Of a stretch of DNA of 64,000 nt, positions 11,382 to 19,785 are shown piece after piece (within the stretch, counting starts at the first letter, position 1; each line of letters starts with the position of its first letter). Both the position numbers and the translations under genes were made by a program. The DNA comes from JAYOEY01 sp038116945 (lineage in GTDB: Bacteria; Pseudomonadota; Alphaproteobacteria; MPNO01; UBA2964). The notes under the pieces are model-generated. The model saw nothing but the letters and a program-made list of their open reading frames with translations, had not been told where the DNA came from and did not search any database. Where the stretch lies: assembly GCA_038116945.1 (NCBI GenBank), contig JAYOEY010000004.1, positions 124,001-188,000 on the forward strand, given 5' to 3'.

Positions 11382-11862
11382 TCGTCTTCCCAGATACCCC
11401 CAGAGACCACGACAACGCCCCTATTACGGCGTCAATTCTTTGCGGCCGCCCGGCAATCCGAAATTGTGAGCGCCGATGGCAAAACCTGATTTGCCCCACC
11501 CGGCAGGATAATTTCGAACAACGCGATCCCTGTTCTGGCAGACTTCTGCCCAACAGGAATAGATGGAAATTTATTACAATTATTTACTTTTCCACCCGGC
11601 CCCAATACTTATGCCCCAAAATATTAACAAAAATATTATTAAACTATCATTGTATCCATTCTGGGCACGTCGGCGAATGTAACGAGCGAAAATCGGATTC
11701 GCAACACGGACTCGCGAAGAAAAATTAAAAAAAACCGATTGACTTTTGAGCTTCCGGTTGAATGCACCGCCGGATCAATGACTTGTCCGCAATTAATAAA
11801 ATTTCGCGCTAATCCGCCATTTTTCAGACCTGCCGAAGTCGGCGGCCCCGATCCGCGCGCAT
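11382..11862. other. AT-rich dnaA upstream region; no convincing DnaA-box array
   Basis: A long gene-free stretch between dnaA and the rpsT terminator. The interval from about 11566 to 11655 is strikingly A+T-rich for this genome, with runs such as TTATTACAATTATTTAC and ATATTAACAAAAATATTATT. An imperfect hairpin (CTGTT...AACAG enclosing GGCAG/CTGCC) spans 11530-11556. The best partial DnaA-box match is TTTTCCACC at 11588-11596, one mismatch from TTWTNCACA; no cluster of boxes is seen. It must contain the dnaA promoter because rpsT is terminated upstream. An origin function is possible but not supported by boxes; many alphaproteobacteria have oriC elsewhere, for example by hemE. Confidence 0.5.
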
Positions 11863-11896
11863 AAAAAACGCCGCGCGGGCGATAACCCGCGCGGCG
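11863..11896 (-). terminator. Intrinsic terminator of rpsT
   Basis: On the minus strand an 11-bp perfect GC stem (CGCCGCGCGGG with its complement, loop of six bases, 11869-11896) is followed by six T residues (11868-11863). It begins 17 bp after the rpsT stop. It isolates rpsT transcription from dnaA. Confidence 0.9.
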
Positions 11897-11912
11897 TCCG
11901 AAAAGCGTTAAA

Positions 11913-12176
11913 TCAGCCGAGCGCGGAGACCCGGTGGCTCAGCCTTGAAACCTTTCGCGATGCCGTATTGCGATGAAGAATACCCTTGGAAGCGCCGCGC
12001 ATGATTTCCGGCTGGGCGTCGCGGAGCGCCTGCTCGGCGGCTGCCTTGTCGCCGGACGCGATGGCTTCCTCGACCTTCTTGACGTAATTGCGGATACGGC
12101 TCCGCCGGTTGCGGTTCACAGCGGTTTTGCGGGCTGTCTGGCGCACCCGTTTCTTAGCCTGCGCTGAATTGGCCAT
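11913..12176 (-). CDS. rpsT: 30S ribosomal protein S20
   Basis: An 87-aa, strongly basic protein of the normal S20 length. It shows the typical N-terminus MANSAQAKKRVRQTARKTA, a run of arginines and lysines (NRNRRSRIRNYVKKVEEAI) and the C-terminal KGILHRNTASRKVSRLSHRV helix that binds 16S rRNA. It is monocistronic here, with a promoter match 38-64 bp upstream and a strong terminator directly after it. Location next to dnaA is common in alphaproteobacteria. Confidence 0.97.
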   Translation of the reverse strand: MANSAQAKKRVRQTARKTAVNRNRRSRIRNYVKKVEEAIASGDKAAAEQALRDAQPEIMRGASKGILHRNTASRKVSRLSHRVSALG

Positions 12177-12213
12177 TTCGTTCTTATTCCAAGTCGTTTG
12201 AGCGGTGGCGCGT

Positions 12214-12240
12214 TTTATAGCGGCGCGGCACCCGCGTCAA
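12214..12240 (-). promoter_or_regulatory. Candidate sigma-70 promoter of rpsT
   Basis: On the minus strand TTGACG (12240-12235) and TATAAA (12219-12214) are separated by 15 bp, at the short end of the normal spacing. Initiation near 12207 would give a short leader of about 30 nt before the rpsT ATG at 12176. Confidence 0.6.
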
Positions 12241-12284
12241 CCCATAACCGCACCGTCGGGTCAGCCTGTCGGGCGCGGAATTCC

Positions 12285-13061
12285 TTACTTCCCGCCGAAC
12301 TCGGGTTTGCGCTTTTCCACAAAGGCAGCCATGCCCTCGCGCTGGTCGGGGGTGCCGAGCGCGGCCTGGAACAGGCGGCGCTCGTAGCGGACGCCTTCCG
12401 ACAGCGTCGTCTCGTAGGCGCGGTTGACGGCTTCCTTGACGAACATCGCGGCAGGCCGCGACATGTCGGCAATACCCTGCGCGACCTTGACCGCTTCCCC
12501 GACCAGCTCGCCGGCCGGCACGATACGGCTGACGAGGCCGGCGCGTTCCGCTTCTTCCGCGTCCATCATCCGGCCGGTGAGGCACATCTCCATGGCCTTG
12601 GATTTACCCACGAGGCGGGTCAGGCGCTGGCTGCCGCCGGCGCCGGGAAGAACGCCGATGCGGATTTCCGGCTGGCCGAACTTCGCGGTGTCCGCCGCCA
12701 GGATGAAATCGCACATCATGGCGACTTCGCAACCGCCGCCCAGCGCAAAACCGGCAACCGCCGCGATGACCGGCTTGCGGCACTGGGCCACACGTTCCCA
12801 GCCGTCGGTGATGAAATCCTCGACGAACGTGTCGGGCCAGCTCTTGGCCTGCATCTCCTTGATGTCGGCGCCGGCGGCGAATGCCTTCTCCGATCCGGTC
12901 AGCACGATGGCGCCGATATCCCTATCGCGTTCGAACGCATCGAGCGCGTCGCCCAGCTCGCCGACGAGCTGCTGCGACAGCGCGTTCAGCGCGTCGGGCC
13001 GGTTGAAAGTGATCAACCCGACATTGCCGCGGGTTTCGACGAGAATCGTTTGGTAGGTCAT
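12285..13061 (-). CDS. Enoyl-CoA hydratase (crotonase family)
   Basis: A 258-aa crotonase-fold enzyme. The oxyanion-hole segments are visible (AFAAGADIKEM near residue 61-71 and FALGGGCEVAMMCDFILAAD near 105-125). The two catalytic glutamates expected in true short-chain enoyl-CoA hydratases are in GGCEVAM and PEIRIGVLPGAGGSQRL. These features match mitochondrial-type ECHS1/PaaF-like hydratases that act in beta-oxidation. The gene is 28 bp downstream of a small exported-protein gene and 108 bp before rpsT on the same strand. Confidence 0.9.
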   Translation of the reverse strand: MTYQTILVETRGNVGLITFNRPDALNALSQQLVGELGDALDAFERDRDIGAIVLTGSEKAFAAGADIKEMQAKSWPDTFVEDFITDGWERVAQCRKPVIAAVAGFALGGGCEVAMMCDFILAADTAKFGQPEIRIGVLPGAGGSQRLTRLVGKSKAMEMCLTGRMMDAEEAERAGLVSRIVPAGELVGEAVKVAQGIADMSRPAAMFVKEAVNRAYETTLSEGVRYERRLFQAALGTPDQREGMAAFVEKRKPEFGGK

Positions 13062-13089
13062 CCGACGTCCTTGAAAGGGGATTGCAAAC

Positions 13090-13458
13090 TCATTGCGGCG
13101 TAAGCGAGTACCTGACCGTTACGCCATCGCCGCTGGTCCTGATGTCGAGCGCGAGCCGTTCGCCCTCGCGAATCCAGACCGCAGCGCCATCGTTTTTCCA
13201 GCCGAGTTGCGGCAGGGCCTTCGCATAGAACACGAGGACCCTCGCCGTTTCGGTCTTACCGCTGGCCAGCACCTCGACGATCCGGCCCTCGGGCTTGGAA
13301 AACGTCACGGCGGAACCGGCGACTTCGGCAAGACCCGGGGCAAGCGGTAGGTCGTCGATCGACGAAAGGAATTTTTCGGCCGCCCCCGCGGGTGCTGACG
13401 CGGCTAGCCACAGGGCGATACAGAGCGGCGTGAGCGAGAACTTTATTTTGCGCTGCAT
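13090..13458 (-). CDS. Small exported protein of unknown function
   Basis: A 122-aa protein with an N-terminal signal peptide (MQRKIKFSLTPLCIALWLAAS, cleavage likely after APAGAA near residue 27). The mature part begins EKFLSSIDDLPLAPGLAE and contains FYAKALPQLGWK, a pattern seen in small alphaproteobacterial proteins often encoded beside mutM. No enzymatic motif or cysteine is visible. It lies between mutM (15 bp) and the enoyl-CoA hydratase (28 bp) in one direction and is probably in their operon. Function not known to me. Confidence 0.7.
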   Translation of the reverse strand: MQRKIKFSLTPLCIALWLAASAPAGAAEKFLSSIDDLPLAPGLAEVAGSAVTFSKPEGRIVEVLASGKTETARVLVFYAKALPQLGWKNDGAAVWIREGERLALDIRTSGDGVTVRYSLTPQ

Positions 13459-13473
13459 AATGACGGGTTTACA

Positions 13474-14331
13474 TCACCGCTGGCAGCTTGGACAGTAGAA
13501 TGTTGAGCGTCCGCCCTGCGCGATACGCGTTACCGACTTCCCGCATCCCTCGCAGGGCTCGCCCTCGCGCCCGTAGACCCGGAAGGAATGCTGGAAATAG
13601 CCGATCTCGCCGCTGGGCGCGACATGATCGCGGAGGGTCGAGCCGCCGGCATCGATGGCGCGCAGCAGAACGGCTTTGACGGCGGCGACCAGCCGGTCGG
13701 CGCGCACGCGCCCGATCGTGTGCGCGCTGCGCCGTGGCGAGATGCGCGCATCGAACAGCGCTTCGCAGACATAGATATTGCCGAGCCCCGCGATCAGGCG
13801 CTGATCAAGCAAAGCGGACTTGATGGGCGTTCGCCTGCCGTTCAGCAGGCGAGCCAGCATCGGCCCGTCGAGCGCGGGGTCGAGCGGTTCCGGGCCGAGA
13901 TGCGCGAGCAGAGGATGGGAAGCGAGCGATGCCTCGTCGGACAGATCCATCAGCCCGAACCGGCGCGGATCGGAAAACCTGATCACCGTGCCGTTGCCGA
14001 CCTCGAAAACCACATGTTCGTGCTTGCCGCCGATCGCGACGCCATGGGCGAACCGCCCGGGCGCGTCGCCGCCGCCGGGCTGTTCGATCACCATGCGCCC
14101 CGACATGCCGAGATGGGCGATCAGAACGGTCCCGTCATCCATCCGGAACAGGAGATATTTAGCCCGCCGGTCGAGCGCCCGCACGATCCGGCCCGAAAGC
14201 CGGTCCGCGAAACCGTCCGGAATCGGCCGGCGCAAATCGCCGCGCCTGACCGTGACACGGGATATCGGCCGTCCTTCCATGACCGCCGCAAGGCCGCGGC
14301 GAACGGTTTCGACTTCGGGAAGTTCAGGCAT
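13474..14331 (-). CDS. mutM: Formamidopyrimidine-DNA glycosylase (Fpg/MutM)
   Basis: A 285-aa base-excision repair enzyme removing 8-oxoguanine and formamidopyrimidines. The start at 14331 gives MPELPEVETVRRGL, where the proline exposed after Met removal is the catalytic nucleophile and E3/E6 follow. The helix-two-turn-helix (GLGNIYVCEALF) and the C-terminal zinc finger (CEGCGKSV...FYCPSCQR, four cysteines) are present. An in-frame upstream extension to 14841 exists, but it lacks homology and overlaps ubiE, so it is rejected. Divergent from ubiE with 68 bp between. Confidence 0.96.
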   Translation of the reverse strand: MPELPEVETVRRGLAAVMEGRPISRVTVRRGDLRRPIPDGFADRLSGRIVRALDRRAKYLLFRMDDGTVLIAHLGMSGRMVIEQPGGGDAPGRFAHGVAIGGKHEHVVFEVGNGTVIRFSDPRRFGLMDLSDEASLASHPLLAHLGPEPLDPALDGPMLARLLNGRRTPIKSALLDQRLIAGLGNIYVCEALFDARISPRRSAHTIGRVRADRLVAAVKAVLLRAIDAGGSTLRDHVAPSGEIGYFQHSFRVYGREGEPCEGCGKSVTRIAQGGRSTFYCPSCQR

Positions 14332-14399
14332 GAAATGGCGGACAGTTGTTCGTTTCCATAACGCTAGCCTGAAAATCGCCGCTCGGCTATTGTCGCGCC

Positions 14400-15194
14400 A
14401 TGGCAGGAACTTCCTCAAATTCGGAGACAGATTTCGGCTTCCGGCGCGTCTCGCGCGAGGACCATCGCGGGCTTGTCGGCGCGGTCTTCGACTCGGTCGC
14501 CGGCCGCTACGACCTGATGAACGATCTGATGTCGGGCGGCCTGCACCGGCTGTGGAAGCAGGCGCTGATCGACACGCTCGACCCGAGACCCGGAATGCGG
14601 CTGATCGATGTGGCGGGAGGCACCGGCGATATCGCCTATCGCGCGCTCGACAGGGTCGAGCGAAGGCTGGAAGCGCAAGATGCCGCCAGTGCCGAACCTC
14701 CCGCAACGGTGACGATCTGCGACCCCAGCGATGCGATGCTGGCGGTGGCGCGCGACCGGGCTGTCGATGCGGGACGCCTGACCGGCGTCGAGTTCGTTTG
14801 CGCGCCTGCGGAAGCCTTGCCGATAGGGGATGGCTCTGCAACCGCCTGCACGATTTCCTTCGGGCTGCGCAACGTATCGGACCGGCCGGCGGCGCTGGCC
14901 GAGATGCGCCGCGTACTGGAGATCGGGGGCCATTTCCTGTGCCTCGAATTTTCCCCCGCCGTCCTGCCGGCGCTCGCGCCGCTCTACGACGCCTATTCCT
15001 ACAAGGTGCTGCCCTGGCTGGGCGAGCAGGTTGCGGGCGACGCGGACTCCTACCGCTATCTGGCGGAGAGCATCCGCCGGTTCCCGCCGCCGGACACGCT
15101 TTCCGAAGAGCTGAAGGCGGCCGGTTTCGGCGCCATACGCCACCGTATGTTCTCGGGCGGGATCGTAGCGCTGCACACCGCCTGGCGCATCTGA
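14400..15194 (+). CDS. ubiE: Ubiquinone/menaquinone biosynthesis C-methyltransferase UbiE
   Basis: A 264-aa SAM-dependent methyltransferase. The UbiE signatures are seen: VAGRYDLMNDLMSGGLHRLWK near the N-terminus, motif I DVAGGTGDIAYR (about 64-75), motif II ICDPSDAML, and the downstream ISFGLRNVSDRPAALAEMRRVL. It methylates C2 of the demethylated quinone head group, using SAM, in the membrane-associated quinone pathway. It is five bases from ubiB on the same strand, as in many proteobacteria, so the two are surely one operon. Confidence 0.96.
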   Translation: MAGTSSNSETDFGFRRVSREDHRGLVGAVFDSVAGRYDLMNDLMSGGLHRLWKQALIDTLDPRPGMRLIDVAGGTGDIAYRALDRVERRLEAQDAASAEPPATVTICDPSDAMLAVARDRAVDAGRLTGVEFVCAPAEALPIGDGSATACTISFGLRNVSDRPAALAEMRRVLEIGGHFLCLEFSPAVLPALAPLYDAYSYKVLPWLGEQVAGDADSYRYLAESIRRFPPPDTLSEELKAAGFGAIRHRMFSGGIVALHTAWRI

Positions 15195-15198
15195 CGCA

Positions 15199-16746
15199 AT
15201 GTTAAGGGGCCTCAGAAATATCGGGCGGCTGCTGTCCATCGCCCGGACACTCGCTCGCCACGATGCCCTCTCGGCGATCGACGGGCCGGGCGCGCGGTGC
15301 CGCCGGGTGGCGCAGCGTTTCCTGGCCCTGGGAGCGCACCGCCCGGACGGGCTCGCCGACATGCGACCGGGAGAACGGCTGGCGTCGGCATTGCAGACGC
15401 TGGGGCCAAGCTTCATCAAGCTGGGGCAGGCGCTTTCGGTGCGCGCCGATCTGGTCGGGGAAGAAATCGCCGACGACCTTTCCTCCCTGCAGGACGATCT
15501 GCAGCCCTTTTCGGCCGGCGAAGCCCGGCAGGCGATTGAGGACGAGTTCGGAAAGAAACTGGATACGCTTTTCTCGTCTTTCGACGACGAACCGGTTGCC
15601 GCCGCGTCGATCGCCCAGGTCCATTTCGCGGTCACAACGGAGGGCGACGAGGTCGCGGTCAAGATCCTGCGGCCCGGAATCGAGCAGGCCTTTGCGCGCG
15701 ATCTGGATCTGCTGCGCTGGCTCGCCGAGACCGCCGAACGGCGCGCGCCGCGGATGCGGCGCCTGCGGCCCGTCGATGTCATCGAAACGCTGGCGCGGTC
15801 GGTCGCCGAAGAAATGGATCTGCGACTCGAAGCGGCAGCCGGCGAGGAGCTGCGCGGCAATTTCGAGGGAGACCCGGGTTTTCGCGTACCGGCGATGGAC
15901 TGGATGCGTACCGGACGGCGGGTCCTGACGGTCGAACGGATCGCCGGCATCCCGGCCGACGAAACCGACCGCATTCGCGCGACGGGCGTCGAACCGGAAG
16001 CGCTGGTCGCCAACATGGCGCGCGCCTTCTTCCTTCAGGTGTTCCGGGACGGGTTTTTCCATGCAGACCTGCATCCCGGCAACCTGCTGGTGGCCGAAGA
16101 CGGCGCGATCCAGGCGATCGATTTCGGCATCATGGGCCGGCTGGACCGGCAGACCCGCTACTACCTGGCCGAGATGCTGGCCGGATTCCTGTCGGGCGAC
16201 TACCGGCGGGTTGCAGACGTTCATATCAGGGCCGGCTACGTTCCGTCGCACCAGTCGCGCGACGCGTTCGCCCAGGCCGCACGCTCGATCGCGGAGCCCA
16301 TTCTGGGGCTGCCGCTGCGCGATATCTCGCTGGCCCGGCTGCTGGCGCAGCTGTTCCGGATCACGGAGCGGTTCGAGATGGAAACCCAGCCGCAGCTTCT
16401 GCTCCTGCAGAAAACCATGCTGGTGGCGGAAGGGGTCGGCCGCAGGCTGTGTCCCGACACCAACATGTGGGAGCTTGCCCGGCCGCTGATCGAGGACTGG
16501 ATGCAGTCCGAAATGACGGTCGAGGCGCGGGCGGCGGAGGCAATCGACGAGGCGGGACGTCTCATCGAGCGGTTGCCATACCTTGTTTCGGCCATGGGCG
16601 AGGCGGCGGAGAGGTTCACCCGCGACGGCATAAGGCTTGATCCGGCGACGCTCGAGGCGCTGACCGGGAATCGCCGGAATCGGACCCGCTGGCCGCTGTG
16701 GGCGGGCGCGGCGGTAATCGCCGGGCTTGTTATCGCGGCGCTGTAA
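15199..16746 (+). CDS. ubiB: Ubiquinone biosynthesis accessory protein kinase-like UbiB
   Basis: A 515-aa protein of the UbiB/ABC1/ADCK atypical kinase family. The family-defining KxGQ motif is in FIKLGQALSVRADLV (about residues 73-87), the alanine-rich nucleotide loop in VAAASIAQVHFA, the catalytic-loop HADLHPGN and the metal-binding DFG in AIDFGIMG. Two hydrophobic segments close the C-terminus (WAGAAVIAGLVIAAL). It supports ubiquinone synthesis, probably through ATPase activity that handles lipid intermediates at the membrane. Second gene of the ubiE-ubiB operon. Confidence 0.95.
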   Translation: MLRGLRNIGRLLSIARTLARHDALSAIDGPGARCRRVAQRFLALGAHRPDGLADMRPGERLASALQTLGPSFIKLGQALSVRADLVGEEIADDLSSLQDDLQPFSAGEARQAIEDEFGKKLDTLFSSFDDEPVAAASIAQVHFAVTTEGDEVAVKILRPGIEQAFARDLDLLRWLAETAERRAPRMRRLRPVDVIETLARSVAEEMDLRLEAAAGEELRGNFEGDPGFRVPAMDWMRTGRRVLTVERIAGIPADETDRIRATGVEPEALVANMARAFFLQVFRDGFFHADLHPGNLLVAEDGAIQAIDFGIMGRLDRQTRYYLAEMLAGFLSGDYRRVADVHIRAGYVPSHQSRDAFAQAARSIAEPILGLPLRDISLARLLAQLFRITERFEMETQPQLLLLQKTMLVAEGVGRRLCPDTNMWELARPLIEDWMQSEMTVEARAAEAIDEAGRLIERLPYLVSAMGEAAERFTRDGIRLDPATLEALTGNRRNRTRWPLWAGAAVIAGLVIAAL

Positions 16747-16748
16747 AA

Positions 16749-17603
16749 ATGGAAGTCAGGCCGCTCGAGGCGCCGTTCGGGGCGGAAATTACCGGGCTCG
16801 ATCTGACCCGGAAGCTGGACGCAGAGACCGCGACCGCCGTCAACCACGCCTTCGTCGAGAACATCGTGCTGGTGTTTCGCGACCAGTTCTTTCCGGCGCC
16901 CGACGAATTCCTCGCGGCGGCGCGCAATCTGGGCGAGCCGATGCCGCCCGTCACCGCGACATACCGGCTTCCGGAATACGATGCGATCGAGGAGCTGATC
17001 AACACGGCGACCGACCCTCGAACCGGCGAAAAAACGCCGTTAATGCGGGGCGGAAGCTGGCATACCGATCATTCGAACCTGGCGGAGCCGCCCAAGGCGA
17101 CGACGCTTTACGCCATCGACCTGCCGCCGAGCGGCGGCGGCAATACCGAGTTCATATCGATGGTCGCGGCTTACGAGGCCCTGCCGCAGGAATTGAAAGC
17201 GCAAATCTGCGGCCGGCGTTCCTTTCAGGCCTATATTTCGCGGCGCGCGCCGCGCAAGCTGCTGAGTCGCACGGAAGCGGAGCGCGATGGCAGCGATGGC
17301 GTCTGGCAGCCCCTGGTGCGCCGCCATCCGGAAACCGGCCGCGATGCGCTCTATCTCAACCCGATGCGCTGCGACGCGGTCGAGGGGCTGGACGAGGACG
17401 AGGGCGATGCGTTGCTCGATGCGCTTTACGCCCATTGCGACGATCCCCGGTTCCGGTACAGCCATCGATGGCGCCCGGGCGACATGCTGATCTGGGACAA
17501 CCGCGCGGCGCTGCATCAGGCGACGCCGATCAACGTGCCGTCGGAACGGCGCTACATGCATCGCATCATGCTGAAGGGCGATGCGCCGGTCATGGGGGGA
17601 TAA
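16749..17603 (+). CDS. TauD/TfdA-family Fe(II)/2-oxoglutarate dioxygenase
   Basis: A 284-aa enzyme. The iron-binding facial triad is visible: HxD in SWHTDHSNL (about residue 104-106) and the distal His in RAALHQATPIN, followed by the 2-oxoglutarate-binding arginine in SERRYMHRIMLKG. ATG at 16749 starts the conserved MEVRPLEAPFGAEITGLDL, two bases after the ubiB stop; an upstream GTG at 16698 lies inside ubiB and is rejected. Substrates of this family include taurine, 2,4-D and other small acids; which one applies is not known. Proximity to ubiB suggests read-through, not shared function. Confidence 0.88.
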   Translation: MEVRPLEAPFGAEITGLDLTRKLDAETATAVNHAFVENIVLVFRDQFFPAPDEFLAAARNLGEPMPPVTATYRLPEYDAIEELINTATDPRTGEKTPLMRGGSWHTDHSNLAEPPKATTLYAIDLPPSGGGNTEFISMVAAYEALPQELKAQICGRRSFQAYISRRAPRKLLSRTEAERDGSDGVWQPLVRRHPETGRDALYLNPMRCDAVEGLDEDEGDALLDALYAHCDDPRFRYSHRWRPGDMLIWDNRAALHQATPINVPSERRYMHRIMLKGDAPVMGG

Positions 17604-17608
17604 TCGCT

Positions 17609-18034
17609 ATGGAGCAAAGGCTTAGCCTTGTTACGCTGGGAGTCGCCGATCTTGACCGCGCGATTGCATTCTACGAGGCGCTGGGGTGGAAGCGATCGGT
17701 GCGCGACGCCCCCGGCGTCGCGTTTTTCCAGACCGGGTCGATCGCCTTCGGGCTGTATCCGCGAAACGCCCTCGCCGCGGATGCCGGCGTCGAGCCCGAC
17801 GGGACCGGGTTCCGGAGTTTCGCTCTGGCGCACAATGCGCGGGAAAAATCCGATGTCGACGTGCTGATGGCGGAAGCGGTGGCTGCCGGCGCGACACTCG
17901 TCAAACCCGCCGAAGAAGCGTTCTGGGGCGGATATTCTGGCTATTTCGCCGATCCCGACGGGTTTCTGTGGGAGATTGCCTGGAATCCGGGGTTCGAGAT
18001 CGCCGAGGACGGGTCGATCCGCCTGCCCGACTGA
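17609..18034 (+). CDS. VOC superfamily (glyoxalase/bleomycin-resistance-like) protein
   Basis: A 141-aa protein with one VOC module pair: an N-terminal beta-alpha-beta unit (LSLVTLGVADLDRAIAFYEALGW) and the matching C-terminal unit ending GYSGYFADPDGFLWEIAWNP, whose glutamate is a usual metal ligand. It starts at ATG 17609, five bases after the dioxygenase stop, so it is likely co-transcribed. VOC proteins include dioxygenases, lyases and drug-binding proteins; no substrate can be given. Confidence 0.85.
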   Translation: MEQRLSLVTLGVADLDRAIAFYEALGWKRSVRDAPGVAFFQTGSIAFGLYPRNALAADAGVEPDGTGFRSFALAHNAREKSDVDVLMAEAVAAGATLVKPAEEAFWGGYSGYFADPDGFLWEIAWNPGFEIAEDGSIRLPD

Positions 18035-18112
18035 TTTCTCGCCACAATTCTTGCTTCGGGCCTCGCCGGTCACTAGGTTATTCCCGAAATATCAACCGAT
18101 TGCGCGAATTCG

Positions 18113-19321
18113 ATGCTTCAGGGCAAACGCATATTGCTGATCGTCTCGGGCGGCATCGCGGCCTACAAATGCCTCGAGCTGATCCGCCGATTGCGCGAAC
18201 GCGGCGCGGCCGTGCGGTGCGTGACGACGAAGGCGGCGGAACAGTTCGTAACGCCCCTGTCGCTGTCCGCTCTGTCGGGCGATCGCGTATATGGCGACAT
18301 CTTCTCGCTGACCGACGAACACGAGATGGGTCATATTCAGCTGTCGCGCGACGCCGACCTGCTGGCGGTCGTGCCGGCGACAGCCAATATCCTTGCCCGC
18401 ATGGCGCAGGGCATCGCCGACGATCTGGCGACCACGGTGCTGCTCGCGACCGACAAGGACGTGATGGCGGCGCCGTCGATGAACGTCCGCATGTGGGAAC
18501 ACGCCGCGACCCGCGCCAACCTCGACATCCTGCGCGCGCGGGGCGTTCGTCTGATCGGCCCGGTCGAAGGCGACATGGCGTGCGGTGAGTACGGCGCCGG
18601 CCGCATGGCCGAGCCGGGCGATATCGCGGACGCCATCGAAAGCCATTTCGCGAACTCGGGCAGGCTCGCCGGCCGGCGCGCCATCGTCACCAGCGGCCCG
18701 ACCTTCGAGGCCATCGACCCGGTGCGCTACATCGCCAACCGGTCGTCCGGCAAGCAGGGCCATGCCATCGCCGCCGCGCTGGCGCGGTTCGGGGCGGCGA
18801 CCACGCTGGTGACGGGACCGACCGCCGAGCGCGACCCGGACGGCGTCTCGGTCGTCCATGTGGAATCGGCCCGGCAGATGCTGGATGCCTGCCGCGCCGC
18901 CCTGCCGGCCGATGTCGCGGTGTGCGCCGCCGCCGTCTCCGACTGGCGGCCGGAGGCAGAGGCAAACCAGAAGATCAAGAAGAACGGCGCGCCGCCGTCG
19001 CTGACGCTGACCGAGAACCCGGACATCCTGCGCACCCTGTCTGAAGCTGGCAACGAACGGCCGCGCCTCGTAGTCGGATTCGCGGCGGAAACCGGGGACG
19101 TTCTCGCCAGGGCCGCGCCGAAACGCGACTCGAAGGGCTGCGACTGGATCGTCGCCAACGACGTGTCTCCCGGCACCGGCACGTTCGGCGGCGACGACAA
19201 CACGGTCCATCTGATCACCGGCGACGGCGCGGAGGACTGGCCGTTGATGTCCAAGGCGCAGGTCGCGGAAAGGCTGGCCGGCCGCATCGCGGACGCGCTG
19301 GGCGCGGGCGGCGTGGAATGA
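18113..19321 (+). CDS. coaBC: Bifunctional phosphopantothenoylcysteine decarboxylase / phosphopantothenate-cysteine ligase
   Basis: A 402-aa fusion in the usual CoaC-CoaB order. The N-terminal flavoprotein decarboxylase carries SGGIAAYKCLELIRR, the PxMNxxMW substrate clamp as APSMNVRMW, and the catalytic cysteine region GDMACGEYGAGRM. The C-terminal synthetase part starts near residue 185 (RRAIVTSGPTFEAIDPVRYIANRSSGKQG) and holds the KIKKNG motif. It makes 4'-phosphopantetheine for coenzyme A. The last four bases overlap dut, indicating an operon. Confidence 0.97.
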   Translation: MLQGKRILLIVSGGIAAYKCLELIRRLRERGAAVRCVTTKAAEQFVTPLSLSALSGDRVYGDIFSLTDEHEMGHIQLSRDADLLAVVPATANILARMAQGIADDLATTVLLATDKDVMAAPSMNVRMWEHAATRANLDILRARGVRLIGPVEGDMACGEYGAGRMAEPGDIADAIESHFANSGRLAGRRAIVTSGPTFEAIDPVRYIANRSSGKQGHAIAAALARFGAATTLVTGPTAERDPDGVSVVHVESARQMLDACRAALPADVAVCAAAVSDWRPEAEANQKIKKNGAPPSLTLTENPDILRTLSEAGNERPRLVVGFAAETGDVLARAAPKRDSKGCDWIVANDVSPGTGTFGGDDNTVHLITGDGAEDWPLMSKAQVAERLAGRIADALGAGGVE

Positions 19322-19767
19322 CGGTCACGGTTTCCGTCCGGCGGTTGCCGCACAATACCGACCTGCCGCTGCCGGCCTACGAAACGGCGTCAGCCGCGGG
19401 CATGGATCTGCCGGCCGCCATCGACCGGGACATGATCCTCGAACCGGGCGCCCGCGCCCTGGTGCCGACCGGGCTCGCCATCGCGCTGCCGGCGGGCTAC
19501 GAGGCGCAGATCAGGCCGCGTTCGGGCCTCGCGGCGCGGGACGGCGTGACGGTCCTGAACACGCCCGGCACGGTGGATGCCGATTACCGCGGCGAGGTGA
19601 AGGTGATCCTGATCAATCTCGGCGATGCGCCCTTTACCGTCACCCGCGGCATGAGGGTCGCCCAGATGGTGATCGCCCCGGTAACGCAGGCGGAGATGGT
19701 CGAAGCGGATACGCTTCCCGAAACCGAACGCGGCGCGGGCGGGTTCGGCTCCACCGGGACGAGCTGA
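19318..19767 (+). CDS. dut: Deoxyuridine 5'-triphosphate nucleotidohydrolase (dUTPase)
   Basis: A 149-aa trimeric-type dUTPase with its five motifs: motif 1 ASAAGMDLPAAI, motif 2 IRPRSGLAARDG, motif 3 LNTPGTVDADYRGEVKVILIN, motif 4 RGMRVAQMVIAP and the glycine-rich C-terminal arm ERGAGGFGSTGTS. It hydrolyses dUTP to dUMP, limiting uracil in DNA. The coaBC-dut pairing with a 4-base overlap is conserved in proteobacteria. The gene for a ThiF-like adenylyltransferase follows after 18 bp. Confidence 0.97.
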   Translation: MTVTVSVRRLPHNTDLPLPAYETASAAGMDLPAAIDRDMILEPGARALVPTGLAIALPAGYEAQIRPRSGLAARDGVTVLNTPGTVDADYRGEVKVILINLGDAPFTVTRGMRVAQMVIAPVTQAEMVEADTLPETERGAGGFGSTGTS

Positions 19768-19785
19768 GCGGAAAGCCGGTCGAAG

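Noticed and set aside
11382..11862. oriC in the dnaA-rpsT gap
   Set aside because: Only one weak DnaA-box match and no cluster; kept as AT-rich control region, not as an origin.
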